Assembly (NCBI GenBank): GCA_902478875.1
Contig: CABSMZ010000121.1
Coordinates: 1 to 5,963 of the forward strand
From: an uncultured Collinsella sp.
GTDB lineage: Bacteria; Actinomycetota; Coriobacteriia; Coriobacteriales; Coriobacteriaceae
Reading direction: 5' to 3'
DNA length: 5,963 bases
Shown in pieces: positions 1 to 5,516 of the stretch (position 1 is its first letter; every line of letters begins with the position of its first letter). The notes below the pieces were generated by a model that saw only the letters and a list, made by a program, of their open reading frames with translations, had not been told where the DNA came from and did not search any database. Both the position numbers and the translations under genes were made by a program.

Positions 1-572
1 TCGGGGATGCCGTAGACCAGCACGCCGCCGCCGGTGAAGAAGGCCTCGAAGACGGTAACGTCAAAGCCGTTACGGGCGAGCTCGCCGGCGCAGGTGATGC
101 CGGACGGGCCAGAGCCCACGACGGCGACCTTCTTGCCGTTCTTGGGAGCCATCTTGGGCGTGGAGGCGAGCTCGGGGCGGTCACCCAGGAAGCGCTCGAG
201 CTGGCCGATGGCCACGGGCTCGGACTTCTTACCACGGATGCACTTGCCCTCGCACTGGTTCTCCTGCGGGCAGACGCGGCCGCAGATAGCGGGAAGCATG
301 GAGTCCTCGCGGATGGTATCGAGGGCGCCGCCGAAGTCCTTCGCGCGGATCTGCTCGATAAAGCGGGGGATGTTGATGTTGACGGGGCAGCCCTCAACAC
401 AGAACGGCTTCTTGCAGTTGAGGCAGCGCTCGGCCTCGGCCAGCGCCATCTCCTCGGTGAAGCCCTTGTCGACGGGGCGGAAGTCGCAGGCGCGCTCGGC
501 AGCCGGCTCCTCGTTATCGGGGGTGCGGGGTGACTTCATATCGGCAACGAAACGACCGTTAACTAGTGGCAT
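1..572 (-). CDS. nfnB: NfnB (NfnL), large subunit of NADH-dependent reduced ferredoxin:NADP+ oxidoreductase; 5' part only
   Basis: The first 190 codons are present and the rest lies beyond base 1. The product belongs to the GltD/NfnB flavoprotein family and, with NfnA, would couple ferredoxin and NADH oxidation to NADP+ reduction in the cytoplasm. Visible motifs, in order: a Cys set C50, C53, C58, C62; a second set C97, C101, C107, C111 (CGRVCPQENQCEGKC); then a Rossmann FAD/NAD-binding start VAVVGSGPSG at 149-158, an acidic strand end at E176, and TGGGVLVYGIP at 180-190. The two Cys sets fit the two [4Fe-4S] clusters of the family; E104 could be the non-Cys ligand reported for one NfnB cluster (inference). 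I chose ATG at 572, which overlaps the nfnA stop by 10 bases and suggests translational coupling; a GAGGA lies 12 bases upstream, rather far. ATG at 539 is possible but has no Shine-Dalgarno. A glutamate synthase small subunit is less likely beside nfnA. Confidence 0.88.
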   Translation of the reverse strand, partial: MPLVNGRFVADMKSPRTPDNEEPAAERACDFRPVDKGFTEEMALAEAERCLNCKKPFCVEGCPVNINIPRFIEQIRAKDFGGALDTIREDSMLPAICGRVCPQENQCEGKCIRGKKSEPVAIGQLERFLGDRPELASTPKMAPKNGKKVAVVGSGPSGITCAGELARNGFDVTVFEAFFTGGGVLVYGIP

Positions 573-1402
573 GCGCAGCTCTTTTCCTCATAGGCCTTGA
601 GGGACTCGCCCTCTTCGGAACGGTAAGCGGCCTGGCGGGCACGAAGGTCATCCCAGTCGACCAGGGTAGCATCGAAGTCGGGGCCGTCGACGCAAGCGAA
701 CTTGGTCACGCCGCCCACCTCGACGCGGCAGCAGCCGCACATGCCGGTGCCGTCAACCATGATGGGGTTGAGGGACGCGGTGATGGGGGTGTCGTACTTC
801 TGGGCGGTGAGGGTCGAGAACTTCATCATCGGAACGGGGCCGACGCAGAAGACCTGGCTCACGGCCTTGTCCTGCAGCAGGCGCTCCAGCGGAGCGGTGA
901 CAACGCCCTGCTCGCCGTAGGAACCGTCATCGGTAGTGATGTGGATGTGGTCCTCGTCGAGGAGCTCGCGGAACTGGTCCTCCATGAGCAGGAGGTCCTT
1001 GGTGCGGGCGCCCATGATGGCGTGCACCTCGTGACCGGTCTCGACCAGGTGCTTGGCGACCGGGAAGGCAATTGCCAGGCCGACGCCGCCGCCAATGACA
1101 GCGCAGGGGCCCTCGGCCATCTCGGTGGGAACGCCCAGCGGGCCCACGACGTCGCGCAGCGACTCGCCGGCCTCGTAGGTGGACAGCATCTCGGTGGTCT
1201 TGCCGATCACCATGAAGATGAACTCGACCCAGCCCTCGTCACCGTTCCAGCCGGCCAGGGTAAACGGGACGCGCTCGCCCGTCTCGTTGGCGCGAACCAT
1301 GAGGAACTGTCCAGCGTGCGCATGCTTGGCGATTGCGGGCGCCTCGATGCGGAACTTGAACACCTTCTCCGAGAACTGCGTCTTCTCCAGGATCTTATAC
1401 AT
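563..1402 (-). CDS. nfnA: NfnA (NfnS), FAD/[2Fe-2S] small subunit of NADH-dependent reduced ferredoxin:NADP+ oxidoreductase
   Basis: This complete 279-residue protein belongs to the ferredoxin-NADP reductase / dihydroorotate dehydrogenase electron-transfer (PyrK-like) family. Residues 1-95 form the FAD-binding barrel, with RVPFTLA at 44-50 as the likely flavin-binding stretch. The nucleotide-binding domain follows, with IGGGVGLAIAFPVA at 103-116 and MGARTKDLL at 130-138. The C-terminus holds the iron-sulfur motif: C222, C224 and C225 in GMCGCCRVEV, and C237 in FACVDGPDFD. Known NfnA proteins bind a [2Fe-2S] cluster with three Cys and one Asp; D217 or one of the four Cys could fill the last position. 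The start is set by an AGAGAGGGG Shine-Dalgarno at 1407-1415, four bases before ATG. nfnB follows directly with a 10-base overlap, so the two subunits are probably made together. PyrK or a sulfide dehydrogenase subunit is the alternative, but no pyrD is adjacent in what is visible. Confidence 0.9.
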   Translation of the reverse strand: MYKILEKTQFSEKVFKFRIEAPAIAKHAHAGQFLMVRANETGERVPFTLAGWNGDEGWVEFIFMVIGKTTEMLSTYEAGESLRDVVGPLGVPTEMAEGPCAVIGGGVGLAIAFPVAKHLVETGHEVHAIMGARTKDLLLMEDQFRELLDEDHIHITTDDGSYGEQGVVTAPLERLLQDKAVSQVFCVGPVPMMKFSTLTAQKYDTPITASLNPIMVDGTGMCGCCRVEVGGVTKFACVDGPDFDATLVDWDDLRARQAAYRSEEGESLKAYEEKSCACH

Positions 1403-1465
1403 AGAACCCCTCTCTTGTTAGGGCTGCCGAACCGTGCCTCCACGGAAATGGACGGTAGCCCGAGT

Positions 1466-1502
1466 AAAACCGTACGCGCACAGGCGTTGTGCAGACATAC
1501 GG
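1466..1502 (-). promoter_or_regulatory. Leader hairpin with U-run ahead of nfnA
   Basis: Read on the minus strand, CCGTATGT pairs with GCGTACGG (two G-U pairs allowed in RNA) and GCACA pairs with TGTGC, giving about 13 base pairs with a two-base bulge and a five-base loop. Four Ts follow. If transcription starts near 1501, as the -10 box suggests, this hairpin forms the very 5' end of the nfnA mRNA. It could protect the transcript, act as a weak attenuator, or stop read-through from pth. The structure is visible; the role is inference. Confidence 0.4.
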
Positions 1503-1507
1503 TGCAA

Positions 1508-1513
1508 ATTATA
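1508..1513 (-). promoter_or_regulatory. Probable nfnAB promoter, -10 box TATAAT
   Basis: A perfect TATAAT lies on the minus strand about 106 bases upstream of the nfnA start. No good TTGACA is found at the usual 16-18 base spacing; the hexamer there reads CGTAAG. An 8-bp perfect palindrome, GACATGTC (1522-1529), sits nine bases upstream of the -10 box and could be an operator for an activator or repressor. The predicted start site is near 1501, leaving a leader of about 100 bases. Confidence 0.5.
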
Positions 1514-1577
1514 CCCTCATGGACATGTCACTTACGTGTGTCTTCGGCGGTTGGGAGCAGGGTTTATCCACTTCGAC

Positions 1578-1772
1578 CTACCAAATAGGGATAGGTTTAT
1601 TTTGGTCGGTTTTATCAGGCAAAACGGCAAAGGGGGGCCGGCCTCAGGTTGTGATGAGGCCGGCCCCCTTTGGGGCGCTATGTGTGTATGACAGTGCGGG
1701 GTTTATTGCGATGCGGCCACTGGGGCGTTTTCGTAGATAAAACCTGCCAAAATAAACATCCCTTTTTGGTAG
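1578..1772. repeat. 195-bp inverted-repeat element (element C) after pth
   Basis: The left arm (1578-1616) starts CTACCAAATAGGGATAGG and ends GGTTTTATC. The right arm (1736-1772) is its near-perfect reverse complement, with three mismatches and a two-base gap over about 37 bases. Similarity weakly continues inward (CAAAACGGC against GAAAACGCC). The arms are AT-rich, unlike the neighbouring genes. The right arm ends three bases from the pth stop codon, and the interior holds the GC-rich pth terminator hairpin. No target-site duplication is visible at the ends. It could be a MITE-like non-autonomous element or a paired regulatory site. The arms differ in sequence from those of the elements at 2520 and 4048. 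No convincing gene lies in 1403-1775. Confidence 0.6.
1628..1672 (-). terminator. Intrinsic terminator of pth
   Basis: Bases 1628-1646 pair with 1655-1672 in an 18-bp stem with a single bulged G (1632) and an eight-base loop. The core is CCGGCCTCA against TGAGGCCGG, extended by five G-C and three A-T pairs. On the minus strand the stem ends in TTT, then GCCGTTTT, a modest U-rich tail. It lies about 100 bases past the pth stop codon and ahead of the nfnA promoter, so it most likely ends pth transcription. The plus-strand side has only TTT before GGGG, so bidirectional action is less likely. Confidence 0.7.
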
Positions 1773-1775
1773 ATT

Positions 1776-2405
1776 TTAGTGCTTGCCGTTGGCGGAGGCG
1801 GCGCCGTTGACATGGTCGCGAGCGTAGACCACGCCGTGCACGATCGCCAGGCCGGCGGCGTCGGCCGCGCGGGCGCAGGTGTCCTGGAAATCCTCGGCCT
1901 CGCGGGCGCGCAGCTGCTTAAGCACGTAGTCAGCGACGGGCATCTTGCCGGGAGGGTTGCCGATGCCGGTGCGGATGCGGCTGAAGTCGCGGCTGCCCAT
2001 CTTGTCGATGATGGAACGCAGGCCGTTGTGGCCAGCATGGCCGCCGCCCACCTTAACGCGCACGTCGCCGGCGGGAATGTCGAGCTCGTCGTGGATTACG
2101 AGCAGCTCCTCGGCCTTGATCTTGTATTCGCGGCAGAGCTTGGAGATGGGGCCGCCCGAGGTATTCATGTACGACTGCGGCTTGACCAGCACAATCTGGC
2201 GCTTGCCGTCCTCTTCCTCGGGGTCGTTGATGTTGATGAGCGCGACCTCGGTGCCTGCTTGGTTTTTCCAGTACGTGACGCCGGCCTGACGGGCCAGCTC
2301 ATCGATTGCTTTGAAACCAGCGTTGTGACGGGTCTCGGCATATTCCTCGCCCGGGTTGCCAAGCCCGGCAACCATGCGAATCTTAAGCGGCTGTGCAGCT
2401 GCCAT
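1776..2405 (-). CDS. pth: Peptidyl-tRNA hydrolase (bacterial Pth type)
   Basis: The 209-residue product is close to the family's usual length of about 190-200 and cleaves the ester bond of peptidyl-tRNA released from stalled ribosomes, recycling tRNA in the cytoplasm. The key residues are in order: N17 in GLGNPG, the catalytic base H27 in ETRHNAG, N81 in QSYMNTSG, D106 in IHDELD, and N127 in GGHAGHNGLRS; these correspond to E. coli N10, H20, N68, D93 and N114. The start at 2405 is chosen because AAAGGA (2411-2416) lies five bases upstream. The ATG two codons earlier touches that same Shine-Dalgarno, and a longer frame from 2510 adds 35 residues that do not resemble Pth. The tail after about residue 195 is polar and probably disordered. 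The gene is separated from prs by the accessory island, so it probably uses a local promoter. Confidence 0.96.
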   Translation of the reverse strand: MAAAQPLKIRMVAGLGNPGEEYAETRHNAGFKAIDELARQAGVTYWKNQAGTEVALININDPEEEDGKRQIVLVKPQSYMNTSGGPISKLCREYKIKAEELLVIHDELDIPAGDVRVKVGGGHAGHNGLRSIIDKMGSRDFSRIRTGIGNPPGKMPVADYVLKQLRAREAEDFQDTCARAADAAGLAIVHGVVYARDHVNGAASANGKH

Positions 2406-2432
2406 GTTCATCCTTTCGTTGATTTGTCGCCT

Positions 2433-2464
2433 GTTATGGTGAGCGACCCTGTTGCCGCTGTCAA
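2433..2464 (-). promoter_or_regulatory. Possible pth promoter (weak)
   Basis: A consensus -35 hexamer TTGACA occurs on the minus strand at 2464-2459. The best downstream -10-like sequence is CATAAC (2438-2433) at a long 20-base spacing, so the match is only half convincing. It lies between the repeat element at 2520 and the pth start and would give a short leader of roughly 20 bases. The nearest upstream genes are the nuclease-like gene and prs, and prs ends in a terminator, so some promoter here is expected. The assignment is inference. Confidence 0.25.
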
Positions 2465-2519
2465 ATGGAGGGCAATTGAGGTTGTTTGGGGGCGTTTGGA
2501 CGGCCGTCAAAATCCGAGG

Positions 2520-2723
2520 TGGACAGTTAGTTCAGATACGTATAAGTTCTGAGGACTCGAATTGCTCAATTCAATGCCGATACGTTGTTTTGGAACTTTA
2601 GTTAGTCCATATGACGCTGTTTTGAAGTCTGCCCCGCTTTCAAATAGGGCGAATGGTATAGAGATAGCTGTAAAACAGCCTAATTCAATGTGTCTATTTA
2701 TACGTATTTGAACTAACTGTCCA
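2520..2723. repeat. 204-bp inverted-repeat (MITE-like) element A
   Basis: The ends are 26-bp terminal inverted repeats: TGGACAGTTAGTTCAGATAC plus GTATAA at 2520-2545, and its reverse complement at 2698-2723 with one mismatch (T2708). The interior is AT-rich, about 40 % GC by count, against 60-70 % in nearby housekeeping genes. It contains small hairpins (GAATTG-CT-CAATTC at 2559-2572; GCTGT-AAA-ACAGC at 2667-2679), a direct repeat AATTCAATG (2568-2576, 2682-2690), and a degenerate internal copy of the end motif near 2597-2612. It has no convincing gene or transposase and no clear target-site duplication. The same ends recur at 4048-4249 around a different interior. It fills most of the gene-free stretch 2406-2756. 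Confidence 0.75.
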
Positions 2724-2756
2724 GCCCTGTTCGACGGCGCACGGGTGATTCGCCGT

Positions 2757-3884
2757 TTAGACCGGCGCAAGGCCGATTCCGGCCCGCAGAGCGTTGAGCC
2801 AAGCGGCCTGACGCTTGCGATAGCCCTTGATGCGATATCGGAATCGGACTCCCGCGAGTCGATGCATCGTTTGGGCGAAGGCTTCGAGTGCAACAAGGTC
2901 TTTCATTTGGTCGCGATTGATAACTAGGACGTGGACGCCCATTGCCTTGAGGCCATTATTTCGATTGCCATCGTGGATGCGAGCGTTTTGAAGCTCATGC
3001 CCAATTCCGTTGTATTCGTTGTCGACTCTGGCTGCCGGGCAATATAGGTCGCAGATGGCGTAAGGGATGCCGGAGGACATGTTGACCGCAAGAGTGTCGA
3101 AGTCGATTCGATAGTTGAGTAGCAGGCCTCCCATGGGCAGGCTGCAACATCCGAATCCGCCAAAGCGCATGGGCGCTCCGAGAACGGCAAACATTAGGGA
3201 TTCGGCTGGGGATGCGGATCCAGCTCGGGCGAGTTTGACTGCCGTGCGAAACGAGGCGTATGAGCTACTTTTGGCGAACCGTGCGACCGCCTCGAGCTCT
3301 TCGATGGTCGTGGCGGGCTCGCACTTGTAGTGCGCTTGTTCATAGCAGGTTTCGTTCTGCTGTTCGGTCGCCGACTGGTCGTCCCGGCAATCGAGGTCGT
3401 CCATCGCTTCGTAGACATCGCCCTTGGGCCAGATGGCGTCATAGGCAATGGGGTATGTTGCCCCGGGGGGAAGGGAGTAGGTTCCGAGCAGTTCCATAAG
3501 GAGCATCAAGGTTTTGGCGACTGATTCATTCTTGGAACAAAGCATGGCTGTCATGGCAGGAGACGTAGCGTAGATGTCGGCCTCGACGTGCATAATTGCA
3601 CCTTCAGGAAGCGGAGCGGTGAGAATATGCTGAAGAAGTCGCTTGTCGGGGCGCCTGTTGTCTTCGTTTGAAACGAGAAGATCGAGCAGTTCGGAATCAT
3701 CTTCATTCCAGGCGTCGAGTATCGAAAGTGCGCCAAAGTCTATCGCGTCATTGTTGGGAATGCAGCCAGCCAAGGCCTGTGCTTGCTGTTCGCTATCAAC
3801 GGAGTCCCAGGGTAGGGCAGAGTACGCCCGTCGTGCGCGACGAATTGCGCGGAGGGCGGAGAAATGTGAAATCACGGTCGTCAT
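2757..3884 (-). CDS. AbiEi-like / DUF559-like protein with C-terminal PD-(D/E)XK-type nuclease signature
   Basis: The function is unknown; 375 residues, no signal peptide or membrane segment seen. The N-terminus VISHFSALRAIRRAR (4-18) resembles the ISH-x-SAL opening of AbiEi-like proteins I recall as common in Coriobacteriia. Residues 92-150 resemble the middle of those proteins (P-x-GAIMHV...SPAM...ELLGTYSLPPG). The C-terminus carries a Vsr/DUF559-like pattern: E228 in ASPAESL, D279 in ICDLYCP, E290 in VDNEYNGIGH (with N292 where Asp is usual, and H296), D305 and R308 in HDGNRNNGL, then GVHVLVINRDQM (316-327). This suggests a Mg-dependent nuclease fold, possibly for defence or mobile-element biology (inference). 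ATG 3884 is favoured because the conserved N-terminal motif begins at residue 4. No Shine-Dalgarno precedes it, but TTATAG directly abuts it, so translation may be leaderless. GC is lower than in prs (45-62 % in counted stretches against about 70 %), fitting horizontal acquisition. Inverted-repeat elements flank both sides, and I see nothing else in 3885-4047. Confidence 0.75.
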   Translation of the reverse strand: MTTVISHFSALRAIRRARRAYSALPWDSVDSEQQAQALAGCIPNNDAIDFGALSILDAWNEDDSELLDLLVSNEDNRRPDKRLLQHILTAPLPEGAIMHVEADIYATSPAMTAMLCSKNESVAKTLMLLMELLGTYSLPPGATYPIAYDAIWPKGDVYEAMDDLDCRDDQSATEQQNETCYEQAHYKCEPATTIEELEAVARFAKSSSYASFRTAVKLARAGSASPAESLMFAVLGAPMRFGGFGCCSLPMGGLLLNYRIDFDTLAVNMSSGIPYAICDLYCPAARVDNEYNGIGHELQNARIHDGNRNNGLKAMGVHVLVINRDQMKDLVALEAFAQTMHRLAGVRFRYRIKGYRKRQAAWLNALRAGIGLAPV

Positions 3885-4047
3885 AGCTATAACGTACTAA
3901 GTTGGCGGCAGAATGCGACCGCCATGCCGTTCTTTTCGCTCAGCGGGGCGCTGCGCGCCACGAACGGCTGGGTGTTATGAAATCGGTGGAATCGGTTGAG
4001 GGGATTGCGGAAAATTGAGCTCTGCCGCGAAGGTTGACGATAGCTAC

Positions 4048-4249
4048 TGGACAGTTAGTTCAGATACGTATAAGGCGGCGGGCGTTCGAGACGTTTCTAA
4101 GGGCCTTCGAGGGCGATTTGAGGGTAAAGATGTGGCGGTTGTACTCAAAAAAGATGAGCTTTGGGCGGCATGGCATCCGCCGGGGAGCTCAGAAGGCTCC
4201 GAACGGCCCTTTGGAGCTTTAAAAAATACGTATCTGAACTAATTGTCCA
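4048..4249. repeat. 202-bp inverted-repeat (MITE-like) element B
   Basis: The left end (4048-4073) is identical to the 26-bp left end of element A. The right end (4226-4249) matches its reverse complement over 24 bp with one mismatch (T4243), but the innermost two bases differ. With one more pair, C4047 and G4250, the element spans 204 bp, the length of element A. The interior (about 55 % GC in the counted part) shows no alignable similarity to that of element A in either orientation. Short open frames read through it but none looks like a protein. It lies between the nuclease-like gene and the prs terminator, within the gene-free stretch 3885-4335. No target-site duplication is clear. Confidence 0.75.
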
Positions 4250-4270
4250 GGGAAGGTTGGCGAGGGATAG

Positions 4271-4302
4271 AAAAAGGGTCGGAAGCGAGTTTCCGACCCT
4301 TT
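4271..4302 (-). terminator. Intrinsic terminator of prs
   Basis: A perfect 12-bp stem (4273-4284 with 4291-4302, core GGGTCGGAA / TTCCGACCC) closes a six-base loop. On the minus strand the stem ends in TTT, followed by TT and CTATCC, giving a five-T run. It begins 33 bases past the prs stop codon and is the clearest terminator in the window. It insulates the accessory island from prs transcription. Confidence 0.88.
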
Positions 4303-4335
4303 AAAAGTATCAAAGATGATGCGATGTGCGGCAGG

Positions 4336-5322
4336 CTACAGCGCGAAGTCGCCGCCGACGAGCGTGGAGACGGGCTCCTCGTGGTAAACGGCGGAGATGG
4401 CCTGAGCGAACTCCTCGGCGACCGAGATGGTCTTGATCTTGCCGCCGACCTCGACGGGAATGGCGTCGGTGACGAGGCACTCGACGATCGGGGCGTCGTT
4501 CAGACGCTCGATGGCCGGACCGGAGAAGATGCCGTGGGTGGCGCAGACGTAGATGTCGCCAGCGCCCATAGCCTTGAGCTCCTTGACGTTGGCGCACAGG
4601 GTGCCAGCGGTGTCGATCATGTCGTCGTTGATGATGCAGGTCTTGCCCTTGATGTCACCGATGATGCCCATGACCTCGGCGGCGTTGTGGCGCGGACGGC
4701 CCTTGTGGGCGATGGCCAGGTCGCAGCCGAGCATGTCGGACAGCTTCTTGGCGGCCTTGGCACGACCCACGTCGGGGGAGACGACAACCAGGTTGTCGGT
4801 GTCGAAGTGCATGTCGTTGTAGTACTGGCCAAACAGCGGCAGTGCGGACAGGTGGTTGACCGGGATATCAAAGAAGCCCTGGATCTGACCCTGGTGCAGG
4901 TCGAGGGTGATGATGCGGTCGACGCCGGCGCGCTCGAGCAGGTTGGCGACGAGGCGGGCGGTGATGGGCTCGCGCGGGCCGGCCTTGCGGTCCTGGCGGG
5001 CATAGCCGTAGTGGGTGATAACGGCGGTGATGGAGCGGGCGGATGCGCGCTTGGCAGCGTCGGTGGCGATGAGCAGCTCCATGAGCATGTCGTTGACGTT
5101 GCCGCCGGCCACGGACTGAATCAGGAAGACGTCGGCGCCGCGGACGGTCTCGTCGTAGCGGGCGTAAATCTCACCGTTGGCGAACTGCTTAAGCGTAAGG
5201 CCCGAAAGCTCGACCCCAAGGTACTCAGCGATCTTCTGAGCGAGGGGACGGTTGGAGGAACCGGAATACACGCGGATGGACTTGCGCATATTCTCCGACT
5301 TCTCGGGATCATTAATCGGCAT
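4336..5322 (-). CDS. prs: Ribose-phosphate pyrophosphokinase (PRPP synthetase, class I)
   Basis: This 328-residue cytoplasmic enzyme transfers pyrophosphate from ATP to ribose 5-phosphate, making PRPP for purine, pyrimidine, histidine, tryptophan and NAD synthesis. Visible motifs: RVYSGSSNRPLA (17-28), FANGEIYARYDETVRGADV (47-65), the ATP-binding HYGYARQDRK (104-113) with R109 and Q110, the metal-site region DLHQGQIQGFFDIPVNHLSA (141-160) with H143, the catalytic flexible loop AHKGRPRHNAAEV (205-217) with K207 and R209, and the PRPP loop NDDMIDTAGT (232-241). The length is slightly above the usual 310-320 because of about 11 extra N-terminal residues before MRKSIRV. The start at 5322 is fixed by AAAGGAG (5330-5336), seven bases upstream. 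The gene sits 194 bases after glmU with a terminator between them, so it is probably transcribed on its own. Confidence 0.97.
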   Translation of the reverse strand: MPINDPEKSENMRKSIRVYSGSSNRPLAQKIAEYLGVELSGLTLKQFANGEIYARYDETVRGADVFLIQSVAGGNVNDMLMELLIATDAAKRASARSITAVITHYGYARQDRKAGPREPITARLVANLLERAGVDRIITLDLHQGQIQGFFDIPVNHLSALPLFGQYYNDMHFDTDNLVVVSPDVGRAKAAKKLSDMLGCDLAIAHKGRPRHNAAEVMGIIGDIKGKTCIINDDMIDTAGTLCANVKELKAMGAGDIYVCATHGIFSGPAIERLNDAPIVECLVTDAIPVEVGGKIKTISVAEEFAQAISAVYHEEPVSTLVGGDFAL

Positions 5323-5366
5323 TACCCTTCTCCTTTATATCGAATGCCATATAGATGCCTTGTTGC

Positions 5367-5372
5367 ATTGTA
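5367..5372 (-). promoter_or_regulatory. Possible prs promoter, -10 box TACAAT
   Basis: TACAAT on the minus strand differs from the consensus at one position and would give a leader of about 38 bases to the prs start. No good -35 hexamer is seen at 16-18 bases. A TTGACG further upstream, near 5415, is too far away to pair with it. Because a terminator follows glmU, a promoter in this 194-base gap is expected. Confidence 0.38.
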
Positions 5373-5463
5373 ACCGCGCGACGGGGTTAATCGGGTCTTG
5401 ATAACGTCTTTACCGTCAATGGACACGAACCGACCACTCATCCTGTCGCGCAGGTCACGATAG

Positions 5464-5499
5464 AAAAAAGGAGCCGCCCCCCCATGGGAACAGCTCCTT
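5464..5499 (-). terminator. Intrinsic terminator of glmU
   Basis: On the minus strand AAGGAGC (5499-5493) pairs with GCTCCTT (5474-5468) around an 18-base, C/G-rich loop. The run of six Ts at 5469-5464 partly overlaps the base of the stem. It starts 18 bases after the glmU stop codon. The stem is short but G-C-rich and the U-tract is clear. Confidence 0.75.
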
Positions 5500-5516
5500 A
5501 GATGCTTGGTAAAACG

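Noticed and set aside
566..1588. Long plus-strand open frame opposite nfnA
   Set aside because: It is a mirror of the GC-rich nfnA coding strand; its translation is Ala/Gly/Val/Leu-rich with no recognisable domain.
2406..2510. N-terminal extension of Pth by 35 residues
   Set aside because: Strong Shine-Dalgarno five bases before ATG 2405, and the extension has no Pth similarity.
2734..2756. Possible terminator after the nuclease-like gene (ACGGCG / CGCCGT)
   Set aside because: Six-bp stem with an 11-base loop and no T-run on the minus strand.
3925..3972. Imperfect hairpin (CCGTTC ... GAACGG) upstream of the nuclease-like gene
   Set aside because: Only six end pairs with a poorly paired middle and no U-run; could be chance in GC-rich DNA.
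4015..4242. Small plus-strand protein reading through element B (contains WTVSSDTYK)
   Set aside because: The shared peptide is just the translated end repeat; the rest has no similarity to the other element and no convincing start signal.
4243..5373. 376-codon plus-strand open frame opposite prs
   Set aside because: Low-complexity Gly/Val/Asp/Leu-rich translation caused by third-position GC of prs, whose catalytic motifs on the minus strand are unambiguous.
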